The notes under the pieces are model-generated. The model worked only from the letters and a program-made list of their open reading frames with translations, searched no databases and was not told where the DNA came from. From Gemmobacter sp. (GTDB lineage Bacteria > Pseudomonadota > Alphaproteobacteria > Rhodobacterales > Rhodobacteraceae), in assembly GCF_034676705.1 (NCBI RefSeq), contig NZ_JAUCBS010000013.1, positions 260,501 through 324,500 of the forward strand: DNA of 64,000 nt, given 5' to 3'. Below, in pieces: positions 9,301-18,239 of the stretch (position 1 is the stretch's first letter; the number at the start of each line of letters is the position of its first letter). The position numbers and the translations under genes are program-made.

Positions 9301-12300
9301 GCGACCGTTTCGCCCGCACGGGGGACGATGCCTTTGTCATCTCGCCCGAACGCGGGCGCGAGGATTATGACCGCCTGCTGCGCGAACTGGTGGCCCATGG
9401 CCTTGCGCCGCAGCGCATCGCGCATTTCTGGCTGGTGACCGATGCTGAAACCTTTCGCCCCGGTTCCAGCTTTTTCCACCGCAATCAGGAACAGGGCTTC
9501 TGGTCGCTGCTGTTCCTTGCGCAGGCACTGGCCGAAGAAAACCTGCCGCGCCCGATTCATGTGTCTGCCTTCACCACCGGGGCGGCACGGGTCAGATCCG
9601 AACGCCTTGCCTATCCTGAAAAGGCCACGCTGCAAGGCCCGCTGCGGGTGATCCCGCGCGAGTTTCCGGGGATCACCTGCGCCAGTCTGGACCTGGCCTT
9701 GCCGGGCAAGGCCGGGGCCGACGCGCTGACCGACCGGATCCTGGAGGAATTGCTGGCCGCCCCCGCCAACCTGACCGCCGCCCTGCGCGGCGAACGGCGG
9801 TATGAACTGACGCAGCGCCCCCTGCCGCTGACCGAAGGGGGGGGCGCACCCTTGCCACAAGGGGCCGCGGTGCTGGTGACGGGCGGGTTCGGCGGCATCG
9901 GCCTGACGCTGGCGGAACGGCTGGTCACGCAGCTGGGCGCCAGAATCGCCTTGCTGACGCGCAGCGCCCTGCCGGACCGGGCCGATTGGCCGCAGATCCT
10001 GCGCAGCGATCCCGCCGGGCCGCGCGCCACCCGCATTCGCGCCGTGCAGCATCTGGAACGGCTGGGCGCCGAGGTTCTGGTGGTGCAGGGCGATGTCTGC
10101 AACATCGAGGATATGCGCGCCGCCCGTGCCGCCTGCGACCGCGCCTTTGGCCGGCTGGATGCGCTGATCCATGCGGCGGGTGTGGTGGCCGATGCGCCGA
10201 TCCTGGCCAAGACGCCCGCCCAGGTCGAAGATGTGTTCGGCCCCAAGGTGCATGGCACCCAGGTGCTGGATCAGGTGTTCCCCGATGGCACGCTGTCGCT
10301 GATCGTGGCCTTTGCCTCGACCTCCACCATCATCGCGCCGGCGGGGCAGGTGGATTATGTCGCGGCGAACGAATTCCTCAATGCCTGGGCGCAGGCGCAT
10401 ACCGGCAAGACGCGGGTGGTGGCGCTGAACTGGGGCATCTGGGCCGATGTCGGCATGGCGGCCGAGGCGGTGGCCGGCCACAAGCCGGCGCCGGTTGCGG
10501 CGGCCGGCGTTCCGATGCTGGATCAGGCGACCTTCGATGCGCAGGGCAACCGGCTGTTCACCGCCGACTGGCAGGTCGGCCGCTGGTGGCTGGATGGCCA
10601 CCGCACGGCCGCCGGCGATGCGCTGATCCCCGGCACCGGCTATCTGGATCTGGCGGCGCAGGCGCTGAAGGCGCAGGGCGAAACCGGCGCATGGGAACTG
10701 CGCGATCTGTATTTCTTCCGCCCGCTGGCCGTGGCCGATGGCGATACCCGGCATGTCCGCCTGCGCCTGACCCGCAACGATCAGGGCTATGCGCTGGAGG
10801 TGCGATCCGATGCCCGCGCCGCCGGCCGCACGGGATATCAGCTGAACGCGCAGGCAACGGTCGCCTTTACCCGCGCCGTGCCCGGCCGGATCGACCCTGC
10901 CGCCATCGCCGCCCGCTGTGCCCCGCCTGTCACTGGCGACGGCATGCGGTCGCCGCAAGAGGAACACCTGGCCTTTGGCCCGCGCTGGCGGGTGCTGTCC
11001 AGCACCGCGCTGGGGCAGGGTGAGGGGATCGCGCGGCTGTCGCTGCCCCTGACCTGGCGCCATGATCTGGCCAACGGGCACCTGATCCACCCCGCGTTGA
11101 TGGATCTGGCCACCGGCTGGGCCATGGGGCTGATCGCCGGCTACCAGCCCACACATCTGTGGGTGCCGGTGTCTTATGCCGTGGTCCGGGTGTTCCGTCC
11201 GCTGCCGGCCGATGTGGTCAGCTGGGTGCGCAATGCCGGCGACAACCGCGCCGATGCGCCCTTTGCCACCTTTGACATCACGCTGGCCGATCCGCAGGGC
11301 AATATCTGCATCGAGGTGCAGGGATTCCAGATCCGCCGGCTGGATGGCCCCCTGTCGCTGATCGCCCATCCCGACCCGCGCGAGATGGAATTTGACGAGG
11401 ATGACTCGCGCGCGCTGTCGCCGGCCGAGGAACGCCTGCGCCACAACCTGTCGCAAGGCATCCGCGCCACCGACGGGGCCGAGGCATTCGTGCGTGCGCT
11501 GGCAACGGGGCAAAGCCCGGTCATCGTATCGTCCATGCCGCTGCCCGCGCTGGTCGCCCAGGCCGCCGAGGTGCAGGCCGAGGCGCCCTCCGGCCAAAGC
11601 TTTGCCCGCCCCGATCTGGACAGCGCCTATGTAGAGCCGCGCAACGATATCGAACGCACGCTGGTCGGGTTCTGGCAGGATCTGCTGGGGGTGGGTCAGG
11701 TGGGGGTCGAGGACAGTTTCTTTGATCTGGGCGGCCACAGCCTGATCGCGGTGCGCCTGTTCGCGATGATCCGCAAGGCCTGGCAGGTGGATTTCCCGAT
11801 CTCCATCCTGTTCGAGGCGCCGACCATTGCCGCCTGCGCCGCCCTGATCGAAGGCCGGATCGGCCCGCAGGACAGCATCGAAAAACCCGCCGCACCGCAG
11901 CGCCGGTTCACCCATCTGGTGCCGATGCATCAGGGCGAAGGCGGCGCGCAGCGGCCGTTCTTCCTGGTGGCGGGCATGTTCGGCAACGTGCTGAACCTGC
12001 GGCATCTGGCACAGCTGATCGGGTCTGACAGGCCGTTCTATGGCCTTCAGGCGCGCGGGCTCTATGGCGATGAACAGCCGCATGGCGATTTCGTCTCGGC
12101 CGCGCGGGATTACATCGCGGAAATGCGGCAGGTGCAGCCCGCTGGCCCCTGGCTGATCGGCGGTTTTTCCGGTGGCGGCCTGATCGCCTGGGAAATCGCC
12201 CGCCAGCTTGAAGGCGCGGGCGAACAGGTGGCGCAGGTGATCCTGCTGGACACGCCCCTGCCGATGCGCCCGGACCTGACGCGCAAGGACAAGGCCCTGA

Positions 12301-12746
12301 TCAAGCTGGCAGAATTCCGCCGCAAGGGGCCAGCCTATGCCATGGAATGGTGGCAGGCCCGGCAGGCGTGGAAGGCGCAGCAGAACCAGCCGCAGGCAGA
12401 TGCGCAGGATCATCAGCTGCACAATGCCGCCATTGAAACCGCCTTCCGCGCCGCGCTGCCCGTCTATGACCTGAAACCGTGGCAGGGCCGCGTCGCCCTG
12501 TTCCGCCCCGCGCTGGACCGGCATTGGCAGGTGTCGGGCGGGCAATGGGTCAGTGCCGCCAAGGAATATGTCTACCCCGACAACCAGTGGTCCGGCTTTG
12601 CCCCCGGGCTTCAGGTGGTCGAGGTGCCGGGCGACCACGATTCCATGGTGCTGGAACCCAACGTTCGCGTGCTGGCTGCGCGCATCCGCAAGCTGCTGGA
12701 AACCGCCGAGCCTGAACCGACCGAACTGCGCGAGGCTGCGGAATGA
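6399..12746 (+). CDS. type I polyketide synthase, KS-AT-KR-DH-ACP-TE
   Basis: 2115 aa. The ketosynthase (~12-440) has Cys186 in TACSTS, His322 in HGTGT and His362 in NIGHLD. The acyltransferase (~510-830) has FPGGGAQYAGM and Ser635 in GHSMGE. A KR structural part is followed by the NADPH-binding KR (VLVTGGFGGIG, ~1158; active region YVAANEFLNAWA). Next comes a dehydratase hot-dog domain with His1401 in DGHRTAAGDALIPG and Asp1569 in HPALMDLA. An acyl carrier domain has Ser1781 in LGGHSLIAV. The thioesterase has Ser1924 in GGFSGGG. KR before DH is the reverse of the usual modular order and recalls PfaA-type synthases. All catalytic residues I checked are present. With a TE at its end, this should be the last module of a short line. 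Its stop overlaps the next gene's ATG (ATGA). Confidence 0.93.
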   Translation: MTSAATQAIVSETDIAIVGMAAHLPDAESVGQYWHNLRAGIESIRQLGAEELLANGESPARMRARNFVPASVVLDRFDHFDADFFGLSPKEAAIMDPQHRQFLEVAWEALEDAGHPPETFAGQVGVFAGCGMGSYFYFNVCSNPDLVKNTGMFLLRHTGNDKDFLSTRVSHVFDLKGPSLNIQTACSTSLVAVHVAVQSLLNGECDMALAGGVTIELPHGRGYVFQDGEILSPDGHCHAFDHRAQGTVFGSGAGCVVLRRLADAIADGDHIWAVVKGTAVNNDGAAKAGYLAPSVDGQARAIAEAQAVAGVTADTVAYVECHGTGTYLGDPIEVAALTQAFRETTDKVGYARIGSVKTNIGHLDTAAGVASLIKVGLALHHKEIPPSLGFESPNPAIDFDSSPFRVNDRLSPFPALGAPRRAGVNSLGVGGTNAHAVVEEAPDRGASAGSDWPFQPLVLSARSGKALDDASARLAAHLRAHPDQPLADVAYTLKEGRRAFERRRVVVAETHEEAARLLESGDRHRVFTHTHLGDRPEVVFMFPGGGAQYAGMARDLYETEPVFRDWMDRGLDHLQPKLDYDLRALWLPEPGAEAAAAVALKKPSVQLPLIMITEYALAQLWISWGVKPTHLVGHSMGENTAACLAGVIGFEDCIGLVHLRGQLFDTIAPGGMLSVPLSETALRREMGDSLDMASVNAADLCVVSGPQAELDALTARLAARGIETQRIQIDIAAHSRMLEPILKRFGDYLRSIPLHAPVLPIVSNRTGKLLTAQQAMDPEYWVYHLRGTVMFADGIATLAAPDRVFLEVGPGKALSALAQANGVASNQVLSSLRHPDQVVADDVHFIGTLARLWALGVAVDWAPIWGDGPRHRVPLPTYPFQRSRYFIEPGQAQPEADRNWPERVEDIAQWGWRPHWRPRAADAEVDADALDQAERRTWLVFADAAGVAARAVARLRGAGHRVVTVQAGDRFARTGDDAFVISPERGREDYDRLLRELVAHGLAPQRIAHFWLVTDAETFRPGSSFFHRNQEQGFWSLLFLAQALAEENLPRPIHVSAFTTGAARVRSERLAYPEKATLQGPLRVIPREFPGITCASLDLALPGKAGADALTDRILEELLAAPANLTAALRGERRYELTQRPLPLTEGGGAPLPQGAAVLVTGGFGGIGLTLAERLVTQLGARIALLTRSALPDRADWPQILRSDPAGPRATRIRAVQHLERLGAEVLVVQGDVCNIEDMRAARAACDRAFGRLDALIHAAGVVADAPILAKTPAQVEDVFGPKVHGTQVLDQVFPDGTLSLIVAFASTSTIIAPAGQVDYVAANEFLNAWAQAHTGKTRVVALNWGIWADVGMAAEAVAGHKPAPVAAAGVPMLDQATFDAQGNRLFTADWQVGRWWLDGHRTAAGDALIPGTGYLDLAAQALKAQGETGAWELRDLYFFRPLAVADGDTRHVRLRLTRNDQGYALEVRSDARAAGRTGYQLNAQATVAFTRAVPGRIDPAAIAARCAPPVTGDGMRSPQEEHLAFGPRWRVLSSTALGQGEGIARLSLPLTWRHDLANGHLIHPALMDLATGWAMGLIAGYQPTHLWVPVSYAVVRVFRPLPADVVSWVRNAGDNRADAPFATFDITLADPQGNICIEVQGFQIRRLDGPLSLIAHPDPREMEFDEDDSRALSPAEERLRHNLSQGIRATDGAEAFVRALATGQSPVIVSSMPLPALVAQAAEVQAEAPSGQSFARPDLDSAYVEPRNDIERTLVGFWQDLLGVGQVGVEDSFFDLGGHSLIAVRLFAMIRKAWQVDFPISILFEAPTIAACAALIEGRIGPQDSIEKPAAPQRRFTHLVPMHQGEGGAQRPFFLVAGMFGNVLNLRHLAQLIGSDRPFYGLQARGLYGDEQPHGDFVSAARDYIAEMRQVQPAGPWLIGGFSGGGLIAWEIARQLEGAGEQVAQVILLDTPLPMRPDLTRKDKALIKLAEFRRKGPAYAMEWWQARQAWKAQQNQPQADAQDHQLHNAAIETAFRAALPVYDLKPWQGRVALFRPALDRHWQVSGGQWVSAAKEYVYPDNQWSGFAPGLQVVEVPGDHDSMVLEPNVRVLAARIRKLLETAEPEPTELREAAE

Positions 12747-13750
12747 CCAGCGTCCTGACCGTGATCCTGAACTGGCGCACGCCGGACATGACGCTGAAAT
12801 CCGTGGACTCCGCGTTGATCGCGATGGAGGGGATTCCGGGCGCGATCACCGTGGTCGACAATGCGTCCGGCGACGGGTCCGAGGAGATCTTGCGCCGTGC
12901 CGTGGCGGACCGTGGCTGGTCGCGCGTGCGGGTGATGCAGGCGGGGCGCAACGGCGGCTTTGGCGCCGGCAACAACGTGGGCATCCGCGCCGGCCTGCCC
13001 GGCGGGGCGCGGCCGGACTATGTGTATATCCTGAACTCCGACGCTTTTCCCGCGCCCGATGCCATCCGCCTGCTGCTGGATCATCTGGAAACCCACCCCG
13101 ATGTAGGCTTTGCCGGCAGCTATATCCATGGCGTGGACGGGGTGCCGCATACCACCTGTTTCCGCTTTCCGACCATCGCGTCGGAACTGGAAGGCGCCGC
13201 CCGCACCGGCCCCATTACCCGCGCGCTGGCCCGCCATGTCGTGCCCATGCAGATCCCCGATGCGGGGGTGATGCGGGTGGACTGGTCGGCCGGGTGCAGC
13301 CTGATGATGCGGCAATCGGTGCTGGACCGGATTGGCGACTTTGACGAAGGCTTCTTCCTGTATTTCGAGGAAACCGACCTTTGCCTGCGCGCCGCGCGGG
13401 CGGGTTGGCCAACCGATTATGTCCGTGCGTCCGAAGTGGCGCATATCGGGTCGGAATCCACCGGAATGAAGCGGTGGGCACGCACGCCGCGCTATTGGTT
13501 CGATAGCCGCTGGCGCTATTTCACCAAAAGCCACGGCCGCGCCTATGCTGCGCTGGCCACGCTGGCCCATGTTGCCGGCGGGGCGCTGTGGCGGCTGCGC
13601 TGTGCGCTGGGCCGGCGCGACATCGGCAATCCGCCGCATTTTCTGCGCGACCTGATCGCGCACAGTCTTTCGATGGGAACGCGCACCCCAACCACGGCCC
13701 CCGCCGTGCCAGAGCCCGGGGCCAGAACCCCGGCACGGAGCCAGACATGA
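12743..13750 (+). CDS. family 2 glycosyltransferase (rhamnosyltransferase-like)
   Basis: 335 aa. GT2 signatures are VILNWRTPDMTLKSV, VVDNASGDGSEEIL, the RNGGFGAGNNVGIR loop typical of rhamnosyltransferase-like GT2 proteins, YILNSDAFP as the metal site, and FDEGFFLYFEETDLCLRA. It lies between the PKS and NRPS with 4-bp overlaps on both sides, so it is part of the same transcription and translation unit and probably glycosylates the assembly-line product, or attaches to a glycan that receives it. The Pro/Thr/Arg-rich C-terminal 25 residues are outside the fold. Confidence 0.87.
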   Translation: MTSVLTVILNWRTPDMTLKSVDSALIAMEGIPGAITVVDNASGDGSEEILRRAVADRGWSRVRVMQAGRNGGFGAGNNVGIRAGLPGGARPDYVYILNSDAFPAPDAIRLLLDHLETHPDVGFAGSYIHGVDGVPHTTCFRFPTIASELEGAARTGPITRALARHVVPMQIPDAGVMRVDWSAGCSLMMRQSVLDRIGDFDEGFFLYFEETDLCLRAARAGWPTDYVRASEVAHIGSESTGMKRWARTPRYWFDSRWRYFTKSHGRAYAALATLAHVAGGALWRLRCALGRRDIGNPPHFLRDLIAHSLSMGTRTPTTAPAVPEPGARTPARSQT

Positions 13751-16700
13751 CCCTTTCCGCCCTGTTCGTCGGCAATGAATCCCTGCTGGTGCAATGCGCC
13801 GAGATCTGGCGCAGCCGCGGCCATTCCATTGCGGCCATCGTCACCCGCAACCCTGATGTGCGCCGCTGGGCCGAAGGCGTGGGGCTGCGGGTTGAACAGC
13901 AGGCGCCCGGCCATGCCGACCGGCTGGCGGGGGTTTCGTATGACTGGCTGTTTTCGGTCGCGAACCTCAATCTGGTGCCCGATGCGCTGCTGGCGCAGGC
14001 GGGGCGCGGGGCGATCAACTTTCACGATGGCCCGCTGCCGCGCCATGCCGGGCTGAACGCCCCGGTCTGGGCCATTCTGGAAGCCGAGGCGCAGCACGGC
14101 ATCACCTGGCACCTGATCGAAGGCGGGATCGACGAAGGCGACATTCTGGAACAGCGGCTGTTCCCGATCGGTCCGGGCGAAACCGCGCTGACGCTGAATA
14201 CAAAATGCTTCGAGGCGGCGATCGAAAGTTTCGGCCCCCTGGTGGCCCAGCTGGAGGGCGGGGCGCCGCGCCGGCAGGTGCAGGATCTGTCGCAGCGCAG
14301 CTATCACGCCCGCGACGACCGCCCCCGTGCCGCTGCCCGGCTGGATTTCAGCCAAGGCGCCCCGCGCGTGATGGCGCTGGTGCAGGCGCTGGACCATGGC
14401 AGCTATGCCAACCCGCTTGCCCTGCCCAAGATCGACGCAAAGGGCCGGATAGTGACGGTTTTTGCTGCCGAACCCGCCGAAGGGCAGGGCGCGCCGGGGC
14501 AGGTTCTGGCGGTGGATCAGGCCGGGCTGACGGTGGCCTGCGGGCAAGGCGCGGTCACGTTGCGCGGGTTGCGCGACCTGTCGGGCAAGGTCTGTCCGAT
14601 GACGCTGGCGCAGGTGGGCGATGTGCTGGCCACCCCCAAGGCGGCCGAGGCTGCGCGGATCGACGCCGCGATTGCCGCCGTGACCCCGGCCGAGGGCGCC
14701 ATCCGCAAGGCGTTGCGCAACCTGATCCCGGCCGAGGTGCCGATGGCCGGTGCCCCGGGCACCCCCGACTGGCAGGTGCTGCCCCTGGCCGACCCGACGC
14801 CCCAGGCGATTGCGCTCTGGGCCTGCCGGCTGACCGCGCGCGAGGCGGTGGATATTGCCGTTCACGACCCGCGCCTGCCGCAGGCGCCGGGCTATATCAC
14901 CGCCTGGGCCCCCCTGCGCCTGACCGCCGCCGGCGCCGGGCCACTGCCCCGGGCCGCCGGCTTTGCCGCCGACCTGCCGCTGCGCGACCCGGCCATCGGC
15001 GCCGTGACCATGCCGCAGATCGTGCAGGCCATCGCGGGGGACAGCCCCGCCATGGGATCGGTCATCACGCTGACCGCAACCGGCTTTCACTTTGATGCCG
15101 CCCGGCTGAACCCGGTCTTTGCCCGCCTGCTGCACGCCCGGCTGGAGGCGCTGGATCAGGCGCAAAAGGCCGGACAGAGCCTTGCCAGCGTTCCCACCAT
15201 GCCGGCAGCAGAACAGGATCTGGTCCTGAACGCTTGGAATGCCACCGCCACCGATTACACCCCGCTGACGATGCATGCCGCGTTCGAGGCGCAGGTTGCG
15301 CGCACCCCCGACGCCATCGCGCTGGTGCATGAGGGAACCAGCCTGACCTATGCCCGGCTGAACGCCGCCGCCAACCGCGTGGCCCATGTGCTGCGCGAGA
15401 TGGGCGTGGGTCCGGGCACGCTGGTGGGCCTGTGTGCCCGCCGCAGCCCGCATCTGGTGATCGGGGCGCTGGGGATCCTGAAGGCGGGCGGCGCCTATGT
15501 GCCGATGGATCCGGCCTACCCTGCGGACCGTATCGCCCTCTATGCCGAAGATTCGGGCGCCCCGGTGATCGTGACCGAAACCGCGCTGTCGGCCAGCCTG
15601 CCGCAGGGCACCGCGCACCTGCTGCTGGACCGCGACCCGCGGATCGACATGGCCAGCACCGCGAACGCCGATGGCGGGGCCGGGCCGCAGGACATGGCCT
15701 ATATGATCTATACCTCTGGCTCGACCGGCCGGCCCAAGGGGGTGATGATCGAGCATCGGAACGTCGCGAACTTCTTTGCCGGCATGGATGACCGTATCGG
15801 CATCGATCCGGGAACATGGCTGGCCGTCACCTCGCTGTCCTTCGACATTTCGGTGCTGGAACTGTTCTGGACCCTGTCGCGCGGCTTCAAGCTGGTGCTG
15901 ATGGGCGATGCCGACCGCGCGCTGGTGTCGAACGGCCCCGCCGTCAGCGACAAGGGGATGCAGTTCAGCCTGTATTACTGGGGCAACGATGATGGCGCAG
16001 GCCCTGCCAAATACGAACTGCTGCTGGAGGGGGCGAGGTTCGCCGATACCCACGGCTTCTGCGCGGTATGGACGCCGGAGCGGCATTTCCACGCCTTTGG
16101 CGGCCCCTATCCCAATCCTGCGGTGACGGGCGCTGCGGTGGCGGCGGTGACGCGGAACATCGGCGTGCGGGCCGGATCCTGCGTCGCCCCCCTGCACCAC
16201 CCCGCCCGCATCGCCGAGGATTGGGCGGTGATCGACAATCTGACGAACGGCCGCGCGGGGCTTGCCATGGCCTCGGGCTGGCAGCCGGACGATTTCGTGC
16301 TGCGCCCCGAAAACACCCCGCCGAACAACCGTCAGGCGCTGTTCGACGGCATTGATCAGGTGCGCCGCCTGTGGCGCGGCGAAAAGGTGGAATTTCCCAC
16401 CGCCTCGGGCACGCCCTTTGCCGTGCTGACCCAGCCGCGCCCGGTCTCGCGCGAGCTTCCCATCTGGGTCACCACCGCCGGCAACCCCGCCACCTGGCGC
16501 GAAGCCGGAGAGATCGGGGCCCATGTGCTGACCCACCTTCTGGGCCAAAGCATTGACGAGGTTGCGGAAAAGATCGGCATCTATCACGATGCGCTGCGCA
16601 GGGCGGGGCACGATCCGGCCGATTTCACCGTTACGCTGATGCTGCACACCTTCGTCGCGCGGGATCGGGAGACCGCCCGCAGGATCGCGCGCGAACCGAT

Positions 16701-18237
16701 GAAGGATTACCTGCGGTCCGCTGCCGGGCTGATCAAGCAATATGCCTGGGCCTTTCCGGCGTTCAAGAAACCGCAGGGCGTGACCAACCCCATGGACATC
16801 GACCTGCGCGATCTGTCGGGGGACGAGCTGGAGGCGATCCTGGATTTCGCCTTCCTGCGCTATTTCGACGAGTCTGGCCTGTTCGGCACGGTTGAGGATT
16901 GCCTCGCCCGGGTCGAGGGGCTGAAGCGCATCGGCGTGACCGAGGTGGCCTGCCTGATCGACTATGGCATTGCCAAGGATACCGTGCTGGAAGGGCTGTT
17001 CCCGCTGGCCGAGGTGGTGAAGCGTGCCAATGCCGGCGCCGCGGTCGCCGACAGCGACTTTTCCATCGCGGGCCAGATCGTCCGCCACGGCGCCACGCAT
17101 CTGCAATGCACCCCGTCGATGGCCCGCATGATCGCCATGAACGACGAGGCGCGCGTGGTCCTGTCGCGCATCCAGACCATGATGATCGGGGGCGAGGCGC
17201 TGCCCGGCGGGCTGGTGGCCGACCTGAACAAGGCGACGCGGGCGCGCATCCTGAACATGTATGGCCCGACGGAAACCACCATCTGGTCCACCACCGAAAC
17301 GGCCGGCGCGGCGGAATCGGTGGTCAACATCGGCACGCCTATCGCCAATACCCAGGTCTATGTGCTGGACGATGGCCAGCAGCCCTGCGCCGTCGGTGTG
17401 CCCGGCGAATTGTGGATCGGCGGCGATGGTGTGGCACGCGGTTACTGGCAGCGCCCGGATCTGACGGCGGAACGCTTCGTGCCGAACCCGTTCCATGGTG
17501 GGCGGATGTATCGCACCGGCGATCTGGTGCGCTGGCGGGCCGATGGGCGGCTGGATTTCCTGGGCCGCGCCGACCATCAGGTCAAGCTGCGCGGCTACCG
17601 GATCGAACTGGGGGAGATCGAGGCAGTGGCCGAAACCTTTGCCGGTGTCCGCCAGGCCGTCGTCATGGCGCGTGAGGATAGCCCGGGTGACCTGCGCCTT
17701 GTGGCCTATGTCACCGGCGACAGCTGGCTGGTGGCCGACGGGTTGCGCGCCCATATCGCGGCGCGGTTGCCCGAACACATGGTGCCGGCGCATGTGGTCA
17801 AGCTGGGGGAATTCCCGCTGACCCCCAACCGCAAGGTCGATCGCAAGGCCCTGCCCGCGCCCACCGCAACCGCCAGCCAGCCCCAAGCGTTCGAGGCGCC
17901 GCAGGATGGCGTGCAGGCCACCATCGCGGCGGTCTGGCAACGGGTGCTGAACGTGCCGTCGGTGGGCGCGCGCGACAATTTCTTTGCGCTGGGCGGGCAT
18001 TCGCTGCTGGCCGTGCAGGCGCATCGCGAAATCCGGGCGGCGCTGGGCACGGCGAAACTGTCGATCACCGACATTTTCCGCTTTCCCACGCTGGCGGCGC
18101 TGGCGGCGCATCTGGACGATGGCCCCGGTCCGCAGACCCCGGCGAATGACGATGGCCCCGGCCATGCCGACCGCGCCGCCCAGCGGTCCGACGCGATGTC
18201 GGCCCGCCGCGCCCTGCGCGCCCGCCGTGGAGGTTGA
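13747..18237 (+). CDS. NRPS: formyltransferase, adenylation domain with embedded luciferase-like monooxygenase, PCP
   Basis: About 1496 aa. Residues 1-190 form a formyltransferase-type domain with Asn91 and His93 in NFHDGPLP and Asp129/Asp132 in GGIDEGDIL, so N-formylation of the bound amino acid is likely. Residues ~300-510 resemble the end of a condensation domain plus the C-A linker, but I find no HHxxxDG motif. The adenylation domain has YTSGSTGRPKG (~655) and FDISVLELF; then a ~350-residue LLM-class flavin monooxygenase (~737-1090; FSLYYWGNDDG, FCAVWTPERHFH) interrupts it between core motifs A4 and A5. Adenylation resumes with MYGPTETTIWS, YRTGDLVRW and NRKVDRKALP. The PCP has Ser1419 in LGGHSLLAV. 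Embedded monooxygenases of this class occur in myxobacterial NRPSs. The ATG overlaps the preceding gene's stop. Confidence 0.92.
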   Translation: MTLSALFVGNESLLVQCAEIWRSRGHSIAAIVTRNPDVRRWAEGVGLRVEQQAPGHADRLAGVSYDWLFSVANLNLVPDALLAQAGRGAINFHDGPLPRHAGLNAPVWAILEAEAQHGITWHLIEGGIDEGDILEQRLFPIGPGETALTLNTKCFEAAIESFGPLVAQLEGGAPRRQVQDLSQRSYHARDDRPRAAARLDFSQGAPRVMALVQALDHGSYANPLALPKIDAKGRIVTVFAAEPAEGQGAPGQVLAVDQAGLTVACGQGAVTLRGLRDLSGKVCPMTLAQVGDVLATPKAAEAARIDAAIAAVTPAEGAIRKALRNLIPAEVPMAGAPGTPDWQVLPLADPTPQAIALWACRLTAREAVDIAVHDPRLPQAPGYITAWAPLRLTAAGAGPLPRAAGFAADLPLRDPAIGAVTMPQIVQAIAGDSPAMGSVITLTATGFHFDAARLNPVFARLLHARLEALDQAQKAGQSLASVPTMPAAEQDLVLNAWNATATDYTPLTMHAAFEAQVARTPDAIALVHEGTSLTYARLNAAANRVAHVLREMGVGPGTLVGLCARRSPHLVIGALGILKAGGAYVPMDPAYPADRIALYAEDSGAPVIVTETALSASLPQGTAHLLLDRDPRIDMASTANADGGAGPQDMAYMIYTSGSTGRPKGVMIEHRNVANFFAGMDDRIGIDPGTWLAVTSLSFDISVLELFWTLSRGFKLVLMGDADRALVSNGPAVSDKGMQFSLYYWGNDDGAGPAKYELLLEGARFADTHGFCAVWTPERHFHAFGGPYPNPAVTGAAVAAVTRNIGVRAGSCVAPLHHPARIAEDWAVIDNLTNGRAGLAMASGWQPDDFVLRPENTPPNNRQALFDGIDQVRRLWRGEKVEFPTASGTPFAVLTQPRPVSRELPIWVTTAGNPATWREAGEIGAHVLTHLLGQSIDEVAEKIGIYHDALRRAGHDPADFTVTLMLHTFVARDRETARRIAREPMKDYLRSAAGLIKQYAWAFPAFKKPQGVTNPMDIDLRDLSGDELEAILDFAFLRYFDESGLFGTVEDCLARVEGLKRIGVTEVACLIDYGIAKDTVLEGLFPLAEVVKRANAGAAVADSDFSIAGQIVRHGATHLQCTPSMARMIAMNDEARVVLSRIQTMMIGGEALPGGLVADLNKATRARILNMYGPTETTIWSTTETAGAAESVVNIGTPIANTQVYVLDDGQQPCAVGVPGELWIGGDGVARGYWQRPDLTAERFVPNPFHGGRMYRTGDLVRWRADGRLDFLGRADHQVKLRGYRIELGEIEAVAETFAGVRQAVVMAREDSPGDLRLVAYVTGDSWLVADGLRAHIAARLPEHMVPAHVVKLGEFPLTPNRKVDRKALPAPTATASQPQAFEAPQDGVQATIAAVWQRVLNVPSVGARDNFFALGGHSLLAVQAHREIRAALGTAKLSITDIFRFPTLAALAAHLDDGPGPQTPANDDGPGHADRAAQRSDAMSARRALRARRGG

Positions 18238-18239
18238 GC

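Noticed and set aside
6363..12638. Open minus-strand frame of ~2090 codons opposite the PKS gene
   Set aside because: It mirrors the codon pattern of the PKS in high-GC DNA; the translation is His/Gln/Arg-rich with no domain, while the plus strand has every PKS catalytic motif.
14660..15240. Complete condensation domain in the NRPS
   Set aside because: Only a C-terminal-like part and the linker are visible; no HHxxxDG.
13543..18165. Open minus-strand frame of ~1540 codons opposite the NRPS gene
   Set aside because: Same antisense artefact; low-complexity His/Gln/Arg protein without family signatures.
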